A stretch of DNA of 64,000 nt from Novosphingobium lindaniclasticum LE124 (GCF_000445125.1 NZ_ATHL01000076.1:62001-126000); one strand, 5' to 3'. Shown: positions 52,242-62,357, counted from the first letter of the stretch. The notes: a model not told the origin generated them from the sequence alone. Made by a program: numbers and translations.

Positions 52242-53885
52242 TCAGAGCAGCCAACCGATCGGAAGCCGACTCGCCAGCGCGACCAGCATATGATCGATGA
52301 AGCGCATGCCGGGCTCGCGGCGACGCGGCGCGCCATCCTCGTCGCTGCCGCGCGTCCATTGCAGGTTGCCACAAGCATCCAGAGTAACTGCATAGGCCGC
52401 CTCGGGGATGATCGTTTCGAAGGCGTCGGCGACATGACCGGCGATCAGCGGGCTGTGAATGACGAACCCGAGTTCCGTGTTCAGCTTGAGCGACCGGGGA
52501 TCGAAATTGAACGAGCCCACGAAAACCCGCTCACGATCGGCCGTGAAGGTCTTGGCATGGATGGTCGAGGCGCCGGAACGCAGGGCGGCGAACGATCCGC
52601 TGCCCGTCGCTCTCAGGCGGCTGGCGATACCGAGCCGGTTGCCCTTCCGGCGCTGCCTCTTCGAGGGCGCATCGCGCACTTGCGCCGCAGTCTCGAACAG
52701 GCGCACGCCGGCCTCCAGCAGCGGCTTGCGCCAGGGCGTATAACCGGCATGGACCAGCGCCACGTCGGTTGCCGAATAGCCGTTGGTCAACACAGTGACC
52801 CGCGTCCCGGACCGCGCGAGAGCGCAGAGTTGTCCTGCCCCCTGCTCGCCGGGGACGAAATAGCCGGAGACGATCGCCAGTTCCCGTCGAGGATTACCGA
52901 TCGCACCGTCAAGCTTGCCGGCCAGCAGGTCCTCACGGTCGAGGTCGTTCAGGGTCTTGGCCGGATCGTCGCCGATCAGATCTACCCGCGCCCATTCGAA
53001 GGGCAGCGTTCCCGCCTTGAATTCGCGGACGAGAGGTAGACTGCCAAGACGCTCGACATAGCGGCGGGCCGAAGGATCGCGCTCGACGATCGACGCGCGC
53101 GAGCGCAGCTTGGCGAGTTGGCGCGGCCCGACGCGCGGCAGGATCTGCCGGGCGGGATAGGCGGACTGGCAGTTCCAGTAGCGCTCGAAATCGGCCTCGA
53201 CCTCGCGGGCTACCGGCCCGATCGCCAGCACATCGAGATCGGCGAACAGCGCGCCGTCTCCGGCACCGAAGTACTCGTCGCCGATATTGCGTCCGCCGAC
53301 GATGGTCACGGCGCCGTCCACCGTGAAGCTCTTGTTGTGCATGCGCCGGTTCAGGCGGCCGAAGTCCATGAGAAAACCGATGGCTTTGGGATAGCGGATG
53401 CGAAAAGGATTGAAGAGGCGAACCTCGACATTGGGATGGTCGTTGAGCGCCGAGAGTACGCGGTCCAGTCCGGCGATGCCGTTGTCGTCGAGCAGCAGCC
53501 GCACGCGCACACCGCGCCGCGCCGTCTCCAGGGCGGCTTCCAGCAGCAGCGTGCCGGTGCGATCACCGTGCCAGATGTAGTATTGCAGATCGAGCGTCCG
53601 CTCGGCAGCCCGGGCCAGCAGCAGGCGTGCGGCGAACGCATCGACGCCGTCGGTCAGGAGGTGGACGCCCGACAGGCCGGGATTGTCCTTTGCCTGCTCG
53701 CTGGCTGCACGGGACAGCGTGGGTTCTTCGCCATTGCGCGCTGGCCAGGGGCGAGGGGCATGGCGGCGCGGCAGGCGGTTTGCCCGGATGAGGGCGATAC
53801 TGGCGCCCACTACGCCCAAGGCAAGGCCCCATTTGATGCCGCCCGCCGTCTTGGACATGACTTTGCCGAGTTCGCCGCCGAACAT
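52242..53885 (-). CDS. Phospholipase D / cardiolipin synthase (ClsC-like)
   Basis: 547 residues from the ATG at 53885 behind AGGAGCAAGG. One N-terminal membrane helix (about 15-33) is followed by two PLD domains, each with an HKD motif: HNKSFTVDG (about 205) and HAKTFTADRERVFVGSFNFDPRS (about 455). The overall layout (LLTDGVDAFAARLLLARAAERTLDLQYYIWHGD) is that of the ClsC/YmdC group, which makes cardiolipin from two phospholipids. It starts 8 bp after a coiled-coil membrane protein gene, probably its functional partner; ClsC itself needs the partner YmdB in E. coli, which is a different protein. Confidence 0.9.
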   Translation of the reverse strand: MFGGELGKVMSKTAGGIKWGLALGVVGASIALIRANRLPRRHAPRPWPARNGEEPTLSRAASEQAKDNPGLSGVHLLTDGVDAFAARLLLARAAERTLDLQYYIWHGDRTGTLLLEAALETARRGVRVRLLLDDNGIAGLDRVLSALNDHPNVEVRLFNPFRIRYPKAIGFLMDFGRLNRRMHNKSFTVDGAVTIVGGRNIGDEYFGAGDGALFADLDVLAIGPVAREVEADFERYWNCQSAYPARQILPRVGPRQLAKLRSRASIVERDPSARRYVERLGSLPLVREFKAGTLPFEWARVDLIGDDPAKTLNDLDREDLLAGKLDGAIGNPRRELAIVSGYFVPGEQGAGQLCALARSGTRVTVLTNGYSATDVALVHAGYTPWRKPLLEAGVRLFETAAQVRDAPSKRQRRKGNRLGIASRLRATGSGSFAALRSGASTIHAKTFTADRERVFVGSFNFDPRSLKLNTELGFVIHSPLIAGHVADAFETIIPEAAYAVTLDACGNLQWTRGSDEDGAPRRREPGMRFIDHMLVALASRLPIGWLL

Positions 53886-53893
53886 CCTTGCTC

Positions 53894-55579
53894 CTAAATT
53901 CCCAATGCCTTGGTCATGACATCGAAGGCTCCCTCTAGACCGTGACGCACTTCGCCATGCAGGGAAGCCATCGGCGCTTCCTCGACGATCAGCACGCCTG
54001 CGCCGGCTTCCACCTTGTCCTTGAATAGCTGCTCGTAGCCCAGAAAATAGGGCCAGAACGTTTCCGTTCGTGTCACCGAATAGGCCAGGTCTGCCGAGAA
54101 CCCCACCAGCTGCGCCTGGCCGAACACGCGGCCGCGCTCCGCCTTCTCCACCCGCACGCCGCGTCCGCCCTTGATCACGAGACGGCACGGGCCATGGAAC
54201 ACCAGATAGCGTAGCTGCAGCGTCAACCATGCATTGAGCGAGCCGAGCCGCCAGTGAGACGTGATGCGCAGAGGCTTCGCAAGCGGCTGTGCCACGGCGG
54301 CGAGCGCGCGGGGTTGCAGCACGCAGGAGCAGCCCTCCGGCAGCGTCAGGATCGCCACTTCGGCAAAGGGATCGCGTACTGCCGAAACCGTGGTCACTTC
54401 GCCCTCTCCGCGCAGGCGGGTGAGAAAGGACAGTCCGCTGACCAGACTGGCAAGAGGATGGCGCCAGTCCAGCAGCCACTGCGTCGCCTTTGCGCCCGAG
54501 TGGGAGGTGGTCTGGAGGTAGGACTGGCGCACCAGCAATTCTTCCTCGGCCGTGAGCCGGATCGCGACCGAGGTCTTGCTGGGCTCAGTGGGCGGCACCG
54601 GCTCGCCTTGCCCGCCCGGTACCGCGATCCTGATGGCGGCGCGCCGCTCGGCTAGCGGCGCGAGTACCGTCCAGAACAGCAGGCGGATGAGATATGGCAT
54701 GGCGAGGATCAGGAGAAATGCGCCAAGGGCTTTCATCAGCAGGCGGCGCAAGTGCCATTCCTCGGCCCAGAGCTGGAGTTTCTGGCGGAAGGTTCCGGTC
54801 CACCGCGTTTCCGCCTCGGCGCGTTCGCGGGAGAGATCGGCAAGCGCGGTATCGAGCGAACCGGCCAGCCCGCGGCGGGACCGGGTATAGATGGCCTGAG
54901 CCTGCTCGACGCTGCCCTGGACATATCGAGCTGCGTTCAAGTTGCGGCGCGCCGCGTCGCGTTCGGCACAGCGGCTGTCGCGGGTGGCCACCAGGGTCTT
55001 GTGCTCGGCGCTTTCCAGCCAGCTGCGCCAGCGGTAGGCCCAGCGCCGATCGAGCTGTTGCAGCCGCTCCGTCGCCTCGCGGCACAGGCGATCGCTCTGC
55101 TTGAACCGCGTCTGCGCTTCTCGCTGCTTCACCTGGGCATCGCGGCGGCCGACCAGCAGGCGTGCGGCTTCCAGGCTTTCGAGCTCGCGGGTGAGGAGAA
55201 CGAGTTGCAGGCGGCCCTGTTGATCATCGAGCAAAGCGCGAGGGCCGCGTCGGTAGAGAGCCAGAATGCCACGCGTTTCACCTAGACGCCGGCGTTCCTC
55301 CGCGAGATCGCGGCGCGTTTCGGCAATGCGCCGATCAAGCTCTGAAGCGCTTTGCGTTTCGAGCAGGGACGTCGCTTCTTCGAAGGTGCTTGTGAGCTGC
55401 GTGAAGTCTTCTCGCAACCTCGTCTCGGTCTCGCGGAGCCCGACATAGACCGCCTCGCGATCGCCTGCCGTCCGCCATTGCTGGGCAAGCAGGGGCGCGA
55501 CTGCAATGGCGAGGACGAGAGCAAGGTAGAGCATGGCCCGGCGAAGTACCCAGCGCAGCAGGGATCGAAGGCGCGTCAT
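53894..55579 (-). CDS. Coiled-coil membrane protein, unknown function
   Basis: 561 residues. A first membrane helix (about 13-32) and a second one (about 283-310) enclose a long coiled-coil region (about 45-260, rich in RETETRLREDF-like heptads), which should be periplasmic. The C-terminal part (about 310-561) is beta-rich (RCLVFHGPCRLVIKGGRGVRV-like stretches) and faintly resembles AIM24/TRAP-like folds, but I am not certain. No known family is recognised. It is co-transcribed with the phospholipase D gene (8-bp gap), which suggests a role at the membrane in phospholipid remodelling. Confidence 0.8.
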   Translation of the reverse strand: MTRLRSLLRWVLRRAMLYLALVLAIAVAPLLAQQWRTAGDREAVYVGLRETETRLREDFTQLTSTFEEATSLLETQSASELDRRIAETRRDLAEERRRLGETRGILALYRRGPRALLDDQQGRLQLVLLTRELESLEAARLLVGRRDAQVKQREAQTRFKQSDRLCREATERLQQLDRRWAYRWRSWLESAEHKTLVATRDSRCAERDAARRNLNAARYVQGSVEQAQAIYTRSRRGLAGSLDTALADLSRERAEAETRWTGTFRQKLQLWAEEWHLRRLLMKALGAFLLILAMPYLIRLLFWTVLAPLAERRAAIRIAVPGGQGEPVPPTEPSKTSVAIRLTAEEELLVRQSYLQTTSHSGAKATQWLLDWRHPLASLVSGLSFLTRLRGEGEVTTVSAVRDPFAEVAILTLPEGCSCVLQPRALAAVAQPLAKPLRITSHWRLGSLNAWLTLQLRYLVFHGPCRLVIKGGRGVRVEKAERGRVFGQAQLVGFSADLAYSVTRTETFWPYFLGYEQLFKDKVEAGAGVLIVEEAPMASLHGEVRHGLEGAFDVMTKALGI

Positions 55580-55730
55580 AAGCCGGAATAGGCTGGCACG
55601 ATCGGCGGATTGTGCTGCTGCATGCTCTCGTCAAGCCGTCTCAGGCCGCGTAACGTTGCTAAATCAATATCTTGAACCGAGATTTTCCCAAATGTTGAGA
55701 GGAATGGGGAAGAGGCGGGCGAGACGCTAT

Positions 55731-57242
55731 TCATGCCCGGCACCCGGCCGCTGCGAGCCAAGCGTCGATCGCTTCCGCCACGCCTGGAGAGACATGGAGG
55801 CCCAATTTGCTGCGGCGGAACAGAATATCCTCGGCGCTCCTGGCCCACTCGGCTTCGACTAGGTATGCGATCTCGCTGGCATGAAGGCCCCCTCCGAAAT
55901 CCCGGCCGAGGTCTGCCACCGTTTTTGCGTCGCCGAGAATCCTCGCGGCTCTCGTGCCATAAGCGCGGGCTAGCCGGCGCAGGAGCGGGCCCGGCATCTG
56001 CGGATAGGCCTGGGAGAGTTCTCCGAGAAATTCATCGAAGTCGCCGCCGGGTATGTTTCCGCCCGGCAGCCTCGTCCCCGCAGTCCAGGGCACGGCAGCT
56101 TCAGGGAAGAGCTGCGCAACGTGGACCATTGCATGCTCGGCAAGTTTGCGGAAGGTCGTGATCTTTCCCCCGAAGATCGACAGGATCGGCGCCCGCTGTT
56201 CGTCGCCTTGGTCGAAATCCAGGACATAATCCCGCGTTACGGCCGAGGCGTCGGCGGAGTGGTCGTCGTAAAGAGGACGAATGCCCGCATAGCTCCAGAC
56301 GAGGTCTTCGGGGCCGACTTGCTGTTCGAAATAGCGGTTGGCGGTGGCACAGAGATAATCGATCTCAGCAGAACTGATGGACGCTTTGCCGGGAGCGTCT
56401 GTCCACGGTTCCTCGGTTGTTCCGATCAATGTGAAATGATCTTCGTAAGGTATTGCAAAGACTATCCGTCTATCGGAGTTTTGCAGCAGGAAGGCATGTC
56501 TACCTCGGTAGAGCTGCGGGACGACGATATGGCTGCCTTTGACAAGGCGAACGCCTTTATCGTCCCTCCCCCGGCCGAGTTGACGAAGCACGGTATCGAC
56601 CCAGGGACCAGCCGCGTTGACGATCATCTTGGCGCGAACCTGACGATTGCCTCGTTCGTTGGCGATGGTCGCCACCCAATAGCCGTTCTCGCTGGACGCC
56701 TGCACGAGGCGAGCGCGGGTTTCGATCCGCGCGCCGTGTTCGGCCGCGTCCATCGCATTCAGCACCACAAGACGGCTATCCTCTACCCCGCAGTCCGAAT
56801 AGACGAAGGCTTTTCCTTTCAACGACAGGCCATTACCAAACGAACTTCGGTGAAGATCGAAGCTCTCCGTTCCGGGAAGTTGCTGCCGGCCGCCGAGATG
56901 ATCGTAAAGGAAAAGCCCCAGGCGGACCATCCAGGCGGGTCGGGGAGACAGCGACTGAGGCAGGACGAAACGGAGCGGCCAGATGATGTGCGGCGCCATG
57001 GCGAGAAGCCGCTCTCGCTCGATCAAAGCTTCGCGAACCAGGCGGAACTCGCAATACTCCAGATATCGCAACCCGCCGTGGATCAGCTTGGTGGAAGCCG
57101 ACGAGGTATGGCTGGCAAGATCGTCCTGCTCCACCAGCAGAACCGAAAGCCCCCGCCCGGCGGCATCGCGAGCGATGCCCGCGCCGTTCACTCCGCCGCC
57201 GATGATCAGCAGATCGTAGGTTTCCTCCTGGGAAGGGGGCAT
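55731..57242 (-). CDS. glpD: Glycerol-3-phosphate dehydrogenase (FAD)
   Basis: 503 residues from the ATG at 57242. The FAD site is YDLLIIGGGVNGAGIARDAAGRG at the N-terminus, then ASHTSSASTKLIHGGLRYLE, diagnostic of GlpD. Later motifs are FAIPYEDHFTLIGTTE, WSYAGIRPLYDD and IFGGKITTFRKLAE. It oxidises glycerol-3-phosphate to dihydroxyacetone phosphate at the inner membrane and reduces quinone. It is divergent from glpK across 132 bp. No glpF or GlpR regulator gene is adjacent. Confidence 0.95.
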   Translation of the reverse strand: MPPSQEETYDLLIIGGGVNGAGIARDAAGRGLSVLLVEQDDLASHTSSASTKLIHGGLRYLEYCEFRLVREALIERERLLAMAPHIIWPLRFVLPQSLSPRPAWMVRLGLFLYDHLGGRQQLPGTESFDLHRSSFGNGLSLKGKAFVYSDCGVEDSRLVVLNAMDAAEHGARIETRARLVQASSENGYWVATIANERGNRQVRAKMIVNAAGPWVDTVLRQLGRGRDDKGVRLVKGSHIVVPQLYRGRHAFLLQNSDRRIVFAIPYEDHFTLIGTTEEPWTDAPGKASISSAEIDYLCATANRYFEQQVGPEDLVWSYAGIRPLYDDHSADASAVTRDYVLDFDQGDEQRAPILSIFGGKITTFRKLAEHAMVHVAQLFPEAAVPWTAGTRLPGGNIPGGDFDEFLGELSQAYPQMPGPLLRRLARAYGTRAARILGDAKTVADLGRDFGGGLHASEIAYLVEAEWARSAEDILFRRSKLGLHVSPGVAEAIDAWLAAAGCRA

Positions 57243-57374
57243 GCGGCTCTCGTGCAATTCTCTCTTCACGAACAAGGGGTAGCCGACCGCGCCCAAAGTG
57301 CAAACGCTCCATCCCGCTGTTCGTTGAGGCAGCGCTTGACTAAGCGGGCCCAATAGCCTGGGAATGCGCCGGAC

Positions 57375-58865
57375 ATGACCCAGCCTCGACACGTACTCGC
57401 CATCGATCAAGGAACCACGTCCACCCGCGCGATCGTCTTCGACGATGCGGCGGGCCCGGTCGCCACGGCGCAGTGCGAGTTCGAGCAGCATTATCCCGAC
57501 CTTGGCTGGGTGGAACACGACGCCGAGGACATCTGGCGCGATACCGTAAAGGTTGCCAGCGAGGCGATCGCGCGCAGCGGCGTGGCTCCGGAAGCCATTG
57601 CAGGGATCGGCATCACCAACCAGCGCGAGACGGTGGTGGTCTGGGAGCGAGACGGCGGACGGCCGATACACCAGGCAGTCGTCTGGCAGGACCGGCGGAC
57701 GGCTCGGCTTTGTGCCGACCTCAAGGGCGAGGGGGCAGAGGACGAGGTCCGCGCCCGGACCGGGCTGCTGATCGATCCCTACTTTTCCGCCACGAAGCTC
57801 GCCTGGATCCTGGACACCGTAAGTGGTGCGCGCGAGCGTGCGGAGCGCGGGGAACTCGCCTTCGGCACGATCGACAGCTTCCTGCTCTGGCGGCTCACCG
57901 GTGGACAGGTCCATGCCACGGACGTAACCAATGCCGGCCGGACATTGCTGTACAACATTCGCGAGCAGCGCTGGGACGAGGAACTCTGCCGCCTGTTCCG
58001 GGTGCCGATGCAGATGCTGCCGCAGGTGCACGACAACGCCCATGTCTTCGGCCGGACGAGCAAGGCGCTGTTCGGCGCGGAGATCCCGCTTGCCGGGGTA
58101 GCCGGAGATCAGCAGGCGGCGCTGTTCGGCCAGGCATGTTTCGAGGCGGGCATGGCCAAGTCGACCTACGGGACGGGTTGTTTCATGTTGCTCAACACGG
58201 GCACCGAAGCGCTTGCTTCGGAAAGCCGTCTGCTCACCACGCCGGCCTACCGTCTGAACGGCAAGATGACCTACGCGCTGGAGGGCTCGATCTTCGTGGC
58301 CGGGGCCGCCGTGAAATGGCTGCGCGACGGTATCGGCGTGATCGCCCATGCAAGCGAGACCGATGGCATGGCGACGCAAGTGCCGGACAATCACGGCGTC
58401 TATATGGTTCCCGCATTCGTCGGCCTTGGCGCACCGCACTGGGACCCGGACGCGCGCGGCGCGATCTTCGGATTGACCCTCGGAGCAACGCAGGCGCATC
58501 TCGCTCGCGCCGCGCTGGAGGCCGTCGCCTATCAGACCACCGACCTGGCACGGGCCATGGCATGCGACGGCGGCGAGGGGCTGGCGAAGCTGCGGGTGGA
58601 CGGGGGCATGGCGGCGAACGACTGGCTCTGCCAGTTTCTGGCCGATATGCTGCAGGTGCCGGTGGAACGGCCGGTTCACCTCGAAACGACGGCATTGGGC
58701 GCGGCTTTCCATGCGGGGCTGGCGACAGGCGTATGGCCCGACCTTGCCGCACTTTCGGCAACCTGGACGCAAGGCCGGCTCTTCACGCCGCACATGGGTG
58801 AAGCGGCGCGCGGCAGGCTCATCGCCGGTTGGCAGGATGCCGTGCAGCGAACGCTGAGCCGCTAG
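57375..58865 (+). CDS. glpK: Glycerol kinase
   Basis: 496 residues, full length. FGGY-kinase motifs are present: [15 protein letters not shown] (phosphate 1), the substrate region [25 protein letters not shown], and [12 protein letters not shown], with [19 protein letters not shown] near the end. It phosphorylates glycerol with ATP; the product is used by GlpD, encoded divergently. The two genes form the glycerol catabolism unit of this region. Confidence 0.96.
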   Translation: MTQPRHVLAIDQGTTSTRAIVFDDAAGPVATAQCEFEQHYPDLGWVEHDAEDIWRDTVKVASEAIARSGVAPEAIAGIGITNQRETVVVWERDGGRPIHQAVVWQDRRTARLCADLKGEGAEDEVRARTGLLIDPYFSATKLAWILDTVSGARERAERGELAFGTIDSFLLWRLTGGQVHATDVTNAGRTLLYNIREQRWDEELCRLFRVPMQMLPQVHDNAHVFGRTSKALFGAEIPLAGVAGDQQAALFGQACFEAGMAKSTYGTGCFMLLNTGTEALASESRLLTTPAYRLNGKMTYALEGSIFVAGAAVKWLRDGIGVIAHASETDGMATQVPDNHGVYMVPAFVGLGAPHWDPDARGAIFGLTLGATQAHLARAALEAVAYQTTDLARAMACDGGEGLAKLRVDGGMAANDWLCQFLADMLQVPVERPVHLETTALGAAFHAGLATGVWPDLAALSATWTQGRLFTPHMGEAARGRLIAGWQDAVQRTLSR

Positions 58866-58940
58866 GGCGCAAACCGGTTGCGCGACGGGGCCGGCGCTGC
58901 GATAGGCGCCCGCCGCTTCCACTCTTCAAGGACTTCCGAC

Positions 58941-60257
58941 ATGTCGGCCAGTACGGTCACGCCTCGCTCCGTTGGAATCGACTTCGGCACCACCAACTCC
59001 GTCGTCGCTCTCTCCAACGACACCGGAGATGCAGATCTGGTGGATTTCGCGGCACCAAGCGGTACTAGCGCGGTATTCCGATCCGCCCTGTGCTTCTGGC
59101 AGGAGGAAAGAAAGCGCGGCGGGCTGGCGCACGAAGCGGGGCCATGGGCCATCTCGGAGTTTCTCGAATTCCCCCAAGGCTCACGCTTCCTTCAGTCGTT
59201 CAAATCGGTCGCGGCCAACCCGGCTTTCGAACATGCCACTCTGTTCGAAAAGCGTCTGCGATTCGAGGAACTCGGTCGGATCTTCCTGGAGCATCTTGTC
59301 GGCCATTCCGGCGAAGCGCTTCGTCATTTGCCGGATCGTATCGTGGTCGGAAGGCCGGTGCGCTATGTCGGCGCGCGCCCGGACGAGGCTTTGGCGCGGA
59401 CGCGCTACGATGCGATGTTCGCCTGGTTGGAGCGGCCCGTTCACTACGTCTACGAACCGATCGGCGCCGCCTTCAGCTTCGCCTCACGCCTGGCCGACCC
59501 CGCGACCCTGCTTGTGGCCGACTTCGGCGGCGGCACCAGCGACTTCTCGATCGTGCGTGTGAATGCCCCCGGTGCCGCCCGGCGCTGCGAGCCACTCGGC
59601 TCGGCAGGCATCGGCATCGCGGGAGATCGCTTCGACTACCGCATCATGGACCATCTCGTTCTGCCGCTGCTGGGCAAGGGCGGAACGTACAAGTCGTTCG
59701 ACAAGGTGTTGGAGATCCCGCCTGGGCACTTCGCGGACTTCGGTGACTGGTCGCGTCTCGCCATGATGCGCAACCGCCGTACTCTGGAACAACTGGCGCG
59801 GTTGAAGCATGGCGCTACCGATCCGGCTGCGATCGACCGGATGATAGCGGTTGTCGAGCATGAACTGGGCTTCGGGCTCTACGAAGCCGTGGGCCGCCTG
59901 AAGCGCACGCTCTCCGGCTGCGAAGCGGGCGAATTCCGTTTCGAGAGCGACTTTCTGACCATCGAGGCCCAAGTGAGCCGCGGCGAATTCGAAAGCTGGA
60001 TCGCGCCCGATCTGCAGCGCATCGGCGAGACCGTGGATGCCGCGCTGGCAGGGGCCGCCCTGCGTCCCGACGAGATCGACCATGTCTTCCTGACCGGCGG
60101 TTCCTCGCTGATCCCTGCCGTTCGCGTGCTGTTCGAACGCCGCTTTGGGGAAGGTCGCATCGCAACGGGTGACGAATTGACCTCCATCGCTCATGGACTG
60201 GCGCTCATCGGCCAGTCTGCCGATCTAGACGACTGGCTCGCTACCGATCCGGGCTGA
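58941..60257 (+). CDS. Hsp70-family chaperone-like protein (YegD type)
   Basis: 438 residues from the ATG at 58941 behind AAGGAC. The actin-like ATPase begins SVGIDFGTTNSVVAL, with VADFGGGTSDFSIV as the phosphate 2 loop and VFLTGGSSLIPAVR as the adenosine motif. It has no C-terminal substrate-binding domain, as in YegD, so it is probably not a classical chaperone. Role unknown. It lies 75 bp after glpK; a short hairpin (GCGCAA/TTGCGC) is in the gap. It is convergent with tenA. Confidence 0.9.
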   Translation: MSASTVTPRSVGIDFGTTNSVVALSNDTGDADLVDFAAPSGTSAVFRSALCFWQEERKRGGLAHEAGPWAISEFLEFPQGSRFLQSFKSVAANPAFEHATLFEKRLRFEELGRIFLEHLVGHSGEALRHLPDRIVVGRPVRYVGARPDEALARTRYDAMFAWLERPVHYVYEPIGAAFSFASRLADPATLLVADFGGGTSDFSIVRVNAPGAARRCEPLGSAGIGIAGDRFDYRIMDHLVLPLLGKGGTYKSFDKVLEIPPGHFADFGDWSRLAMMRNRRTLEQLARLKHGATDPAAIDRMIAVVEHELGFGLYEAVGRLKRTLSGCEAGEFRFESDFLTIEAQVSRGEFESWIAPDLQRIGETVDAALAGAALRPDEIDHVFLTGGSSLIPAVRVLFERRFGEGRIATGDELTSIAHGLALIGQSADLDDWLATDPG

Positions 60258-60277
60258 AGAGGCGCCGCATAGGGCGT

Positions 60278-60940
60278 TCAGATCGGCCATCGCTCTCGGC
60301 GATAGGCGGAATCCCAGAACATCCACTCATAGCGCGCGGCATTGCGAAAAGCCGTGTTCATGGCGCTGCGGATCGCCGGGGTCGCCTGAGCTGCGGCCGC
60401 ATCGACGAGATCGCATACCCGCCGGGTCGCTTCCCCGAAGGAAGGCGCGGCGTAAGTCTCGATCCAGGCAGAGTAGGGGTTGGGCGAGGCGGCGCGCGGC
60501 CGAATGTCGCAGCCGACTTCCCAGTAAACCCAGAAACAGGGCAGGATGCCTGCGATCAGTTCCTCGTAGCTGCGGGTCGCGGCCAGGCTGGCCAGATAGC
60601 TGGTATAGCCCAGACAGGCGGGGGTCGCTTCGCTCTGCTGCGCCATTTCGGGCGTGACGCCGAACTGGGCGAAGAAGGCCTGGTGAAGCGCTTCCTCCAC
60701 CTGAACCGCAACTTTGGCGCCATCGGAAAACTCCAGGCGTCCGGCTGCGGTGGGCGCCCGGGCGGCGGCCAGGGCAAGGACGCGGGCATATTCGGCGAGG
60801 TAGAGACTGTCCTGCACGATGTAGTGGCGGAACGTCTCCGGCGGCAGGGTGCCCGCGGCCAGTTCGTCGAGGAAAGGATGGGAGAGGATCGCCCGGCGCA
60901 GCGGGGCGATCTCTTCCCAGATCGTAGTGCAGAAATTCAC
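60278..60940 (-). CDS. tenA: TenA-family thiaminase II / aminopyrimidine hydrolase
   Basis: 220 residues from a GTG at 60940 (GAAGG upstream). The TenA fold is clear from HPFLDELAAGTLPPETFRHYIVQDSLYL, the catalytic Cys region LPCFWVYWEVG and NPYSAWIETYA. TenA hydrolyses amino-HMP or degraded thiamine to recycle the pyrimidine part. No TPP riboswitch-like sequence and no other thiamine gene is nearby, which suggests salvage and not synthesis. The S1/P1 nuclease gene lies just upstream on the same strand (35-bp gap). Confidence 0.92.
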   Translation of the reverse strand: MNFCTTIWEEIAPLRRAILSHPFLDELAAGTLPPETFRHYIVQDSLYLAEYARVLALAAARAPTAAGRLEFSDGAKVAVQVEEALHQAFFAQFGVTPEMAQQSEATPACLGYTSYLASLAATRSYEELIAGILPCFWVYWEVGCDIRPRAASPNPYSAWIETYAAPSFGEATRRVCDLVDAAAAQATPAIRSAMNTAFRNAARYEWMFWDSAYRRERWPI

Positions 60941-60975
60941 GGACCTTCGTCCTTTGCTCGATGCGGGCCGGGCGG

Positions 60976-61800
60976 TTACTTGCCGGCAGGCCTGGGGGCG
61001 GAACCTTCCTGATCGAAGATCCAGTTGAGATAGGCCGCGATCCTGATACCGGCCCTCTCCAGCCGATCGTCCAGCTCGGCGCGGTGCTGATAGGCATAGT
61101 CCCAGGAGATGCTGGGGTTCGCCGGATAGATCGTCTTGCGCAGCGCGATGCTTTCGGCCGTCCAGACGAGCGGATCGCGCACATTCCAGCTCACCACCTG
61201 CTGCGGCGTGATCTTGCGCGAAAGCCAATGCGCATATTCGGAGTAGGAGAGCGAGCGCTGCTCGATCATTCCCGAATCCCACACGGAGTGGAGATTGGTC
61301 TCCTTGCCGAACCAGGTGACCTTGACGTCGTTGCCGCCACGATCGTTGCCACCGCCGGCATGGAGAGGCTGGTGAAGGTCGCCGATGATGTGGACGATGA
61401 AGCGCAGGGCCAGGCGCTTGTCTTCCACTGATGCCTTGGGGTCGCGCAGGGTCGCGGCGAACCGCGGCAGAGCGGTGAGAGCGTCGCCTTCGGGGGGGGC
61501 ATCGGAAGGCTTGTAGGCGTGGCCCTCGCGCACGGTGACGTAGTGCCACGGGCTGGCCTGCTTCTGCCAGAACTCCGAGGGGTCGGACTTCATGTCGTCC
61601 GGCCAAGTGGCGGCTTCGGCAAGATCCTCCTCGCCAAGCAGTAACCGGACCTGCGCGCGGGCGACACCGCTCAGGTTCTCGTCGGCGATGGCACCCGTGA
61701 TGCGGTGGCCGATCGCGCCCCAGGCGGCGGCGGGAGCAGGCATGGCAAGGGCGCCGCCAAGAGTGGCGGCAAGCGAACAGGCGAGAGTCGGATAGCGCAT
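60976..61800 (-). CDS. S1/P1 nuclease
   Basis: 274 residues from the ATG at 61800 behind GGAG. After the signal peptide (cleavage at PAAA|W) the mature protein starts WGAIGHRITG, so the N-terminal Trp and first His of the trinuclear zinc site are in place. Further zinc ligands are TWPDD, PWHYV, HIIGDLHQPLH and NLHSVWDSGM. It degrades single-stranded RNA and DNA in the periplasm or outside the cell, likely for phosphate or nucleotide scavenging. Confidence 0.93.
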   Translation of the reverse strand: MRYPTLACSLAATLGGALAMPAPAAAWGAIGHRITGAIADENLSGVARAQVRLLLGEEDLAEAATWPDDMKSDPSEFWQKQASPWHYVTVREGHAYKPSDAPPEGDALTALPRFAATLRDPKASVEDKRLALRFIVHIIGDLHQPLHAGGGNDRGGNDVKVTWFGKETNLHSVWDSGMIEQRSLSYSEYAHWLSRKITPQQVVSWNVRDPLVWTAESIALRKTIYPANPSISWDYAYQHRAELDDRLERAGIRIAAYLNWIFDQEGSAPRPAGK

Positions 61801-61883
61801 GGCGCACTCCATACAGCAACCGGACGCTCTTGCCAGTTGCGGCAGGATCGTTCTTCCGCAGTCTTGCAAGATCTTAGCCAGGC

Positions 61884-62273
61884 CTATCCTTCGGCGGGAA
61901 CCTCATAGAGCTCGAGAGGGAGCCCGTCGGGGTCGGAGAAGAAGGTGAAGCGCCTGTCCGTATAGGGATCGACGCGAATAGCTTCGCACGGCGTGCCCGC
62001 GACGGCGAGGCGCGCCACTTCCGCGTCGAGATCGACGACGGCGAAGGAGAGGTGGCGCAGCCCGCAAGCCTCCGGCCGGGATGGGCGCGGCGGGGGTGAT
62101 GGGAAAGAGAAGAGTTCGATCTGCGCATTACCGGCGTCGAGATCGCACTTCCAAGAGCAACGCTCTTCCCGGTAGACTTCCCGAATGATCGGAAGTCCTA
62201 GGGTTTCATGGTAGAAAGCTCGCGAACGGCGATAGTCCGAACCGATGATGGCAATATGATGAATGGCGATCAT
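61884..62273 (-). CDS. VOC-family protein (YaeR/GloA2 type)
   Basis: 129 residues from the ATG at 62273; the frame extends to 62354 but this start gives the family N-terminus MIAIHHIAIIGSDYRRSRAFY. The metal ligands His (IHHIAI), Glu (AQIELFSFP), His (LRHLSFAV) and Glu (LPLELYEV) are present. It resembles the glyoxalase-like YaeR proteins, whose substrate is not known; lactoylglutathione lyase activity is only a label. No operon partner is evident. Confidence 0.87.
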   Translation of the reverse strand: MIAIHHIAIIGSDYRRSRAFYHETLGLPIIREVYREERCSWKCDLDAGNAQIELFSFPSPPPRPSRPEACGLRHLSFAVVDLDAEVARLAVAGTPCEAIRVDPYTDRRFTFFSDPDGLPLELYEVPAEG

Positions 62274-62357
62274 GGAAGATCTATAGCGCAGCGCAGCGCC
62301 GGTGTCCTTCTGCGATCCGCCTGTCGAAACGCTGACGATACGAGCGATGGGCAACCC

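Noticed and set aside
57243..57374. TTGACT-N17-TGGGAA as a glpK promoter
   Set aside because: The -35 is good but the -10 is poor, and it would lie too close to the start codon; not strong enough to annotate.
60941..60975. Possible TPP riboswitch before tenA
   Set aside because: The gap is only 35 bp, too short for the element, and no THI-box sequence is seen upstream of the preceding gene either.
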